Part shown: piece by piece, positions 5,442 through 5,517 of the stretch
Layout of the letters: each line of letters opens with the position of its first letter
Position numbering within the stretch: the first letter of the stretch is position 1
Source: CAZWVA01 sp964636885
GTDB lineage: Bacteria; Desulfobacterota_D; UBA1144; Nemesobacterales; CSP1-2
Assembly: GCA_964636885.1 (NCBI GenBank)
Contig: CAZWVA010000093.1
Span: 1 to 5,517 of the forward strand
DNA length: 5,517 nt
Direction of reading: 5' to 3'
The notes under the pieces: model-generated
The model's database searches: none
What the model was told of the DNA's origin: nothing
The model's input: the letters and a program-made list of their open reading frames with translations, nothing else
Made by a program: the position numbers and the translations under genes

Positions 5442-5515
5442 GGTGAGCGCGGCAGGATTTGAACCTGCGACCTCTTGCGCGTCAAGCAAGCGCTCTCCCC
5501 CTGAGCTACGCGCTC
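5441..5515 (-). tRNA. tRNA-Val (anticodon GAC)
   Basis: The minus strand folds into a complete 75-nt cloverleaf. The acceptor stem is GAGCGCG/CGCGCTC (7 perfect pairs). The D arm is GCTC-AGGGGGA-GAGC. The anticodon stem CTTGC/GCAAG encloses loop TTGACGC, giving anticodon GAC, which reads valine codons GUC and GUU. A five-base variable loop (AGGTC) and the T arm GCAGG-TTCAAAT-CCTGC follow. The discriminator base is A, as expected for valine, and the 3' CCA is encoded in the DNA (5443-5441). All stems are fully paired, so the gene looks functional. It is cooriented with thrS, whose start codon is 13 nt away, so the two are probably cotranscribed and separated by tRNA 3' processing. The promoter must lie beyond the right edge of the window. 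Confidence 0.97.
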
Positions 5516-5517
5516 AA

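Noticed and set aside
5186..5446. Plus-strand open frames opposite the thrS N-terminus
   Set aside because: They are antisense to the TGS domain of thrS and one runs into the tRNA. No ribosome site or recognisable domain was seen.

Overview
This window looks like ordinary chromosomal housekeeping DNA from a bacterium. It holds the translation operon tRNA-Val, thrS, infC, rpmI, rplT, two genes of the glycine cleavage system (gcvT, gcvH), and one HhH-GPD DNA-repair gene. No mobile element, CRISPR array, phage gene or obviously foreign block is visible. Arginine is written mostly as AGA/AGG and isoleucine often as ATA, which is common in thermophilic bacteria. The gene order and the repair-gene family would fit a Desulfobacterota-like or related anaerobic, possibly thermophilic lineage. 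That placement is a tentative inference.

Layout from right to left on the minus strand: tRNA-Val(GAC) at 5515-5441; thrS at 5427-3484, starting 13 nt after the tRNA CCA; infC at about 3465-2950; rpmI at 2934-2731; an 86-nt spacer with a perfect TATAAT; rplT at 2644-2291. A 77-nt convergent intergenic region with small inverted repeats separates rplT from the plus-strand repair gene (1560-2213). A 144-nt divergent region lies between that gene and gcvT (1415-333, minus), which is followed by gcvH (316 to beyond position 1, minus).

The right-hand genes serve translation: threonyl-tRNA synthetase charges tRNA-Thr, IF3 controls initiation, and L35 and L20 build the 50S subunit. The left-hand genes encode the T and H proteins of glycine cleavage, which pass a lipoyl-bound aminomethyl group from glycine to tetrahydrofolate; the P-protein gene is probably just outside the window. 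The repair gene is unrelated to either group.

The points most worth a second look are regulatory. The conserved N-terminus of IF3 is encoded upstream of the first conventional start codon, which implies an AUA start reminiscent of the AUU autoregulation of E. coli infC. Genes that appear to open a transcript (gcvT, the repair gene, thrS) lack a clear Shine-Dalgarno sequence, while internal genes have strong ones. The repair glycosylase has an incomplete iron-sulphur ligand set and lacks the lyase lysine. I found no convincing new multi-gene system here.
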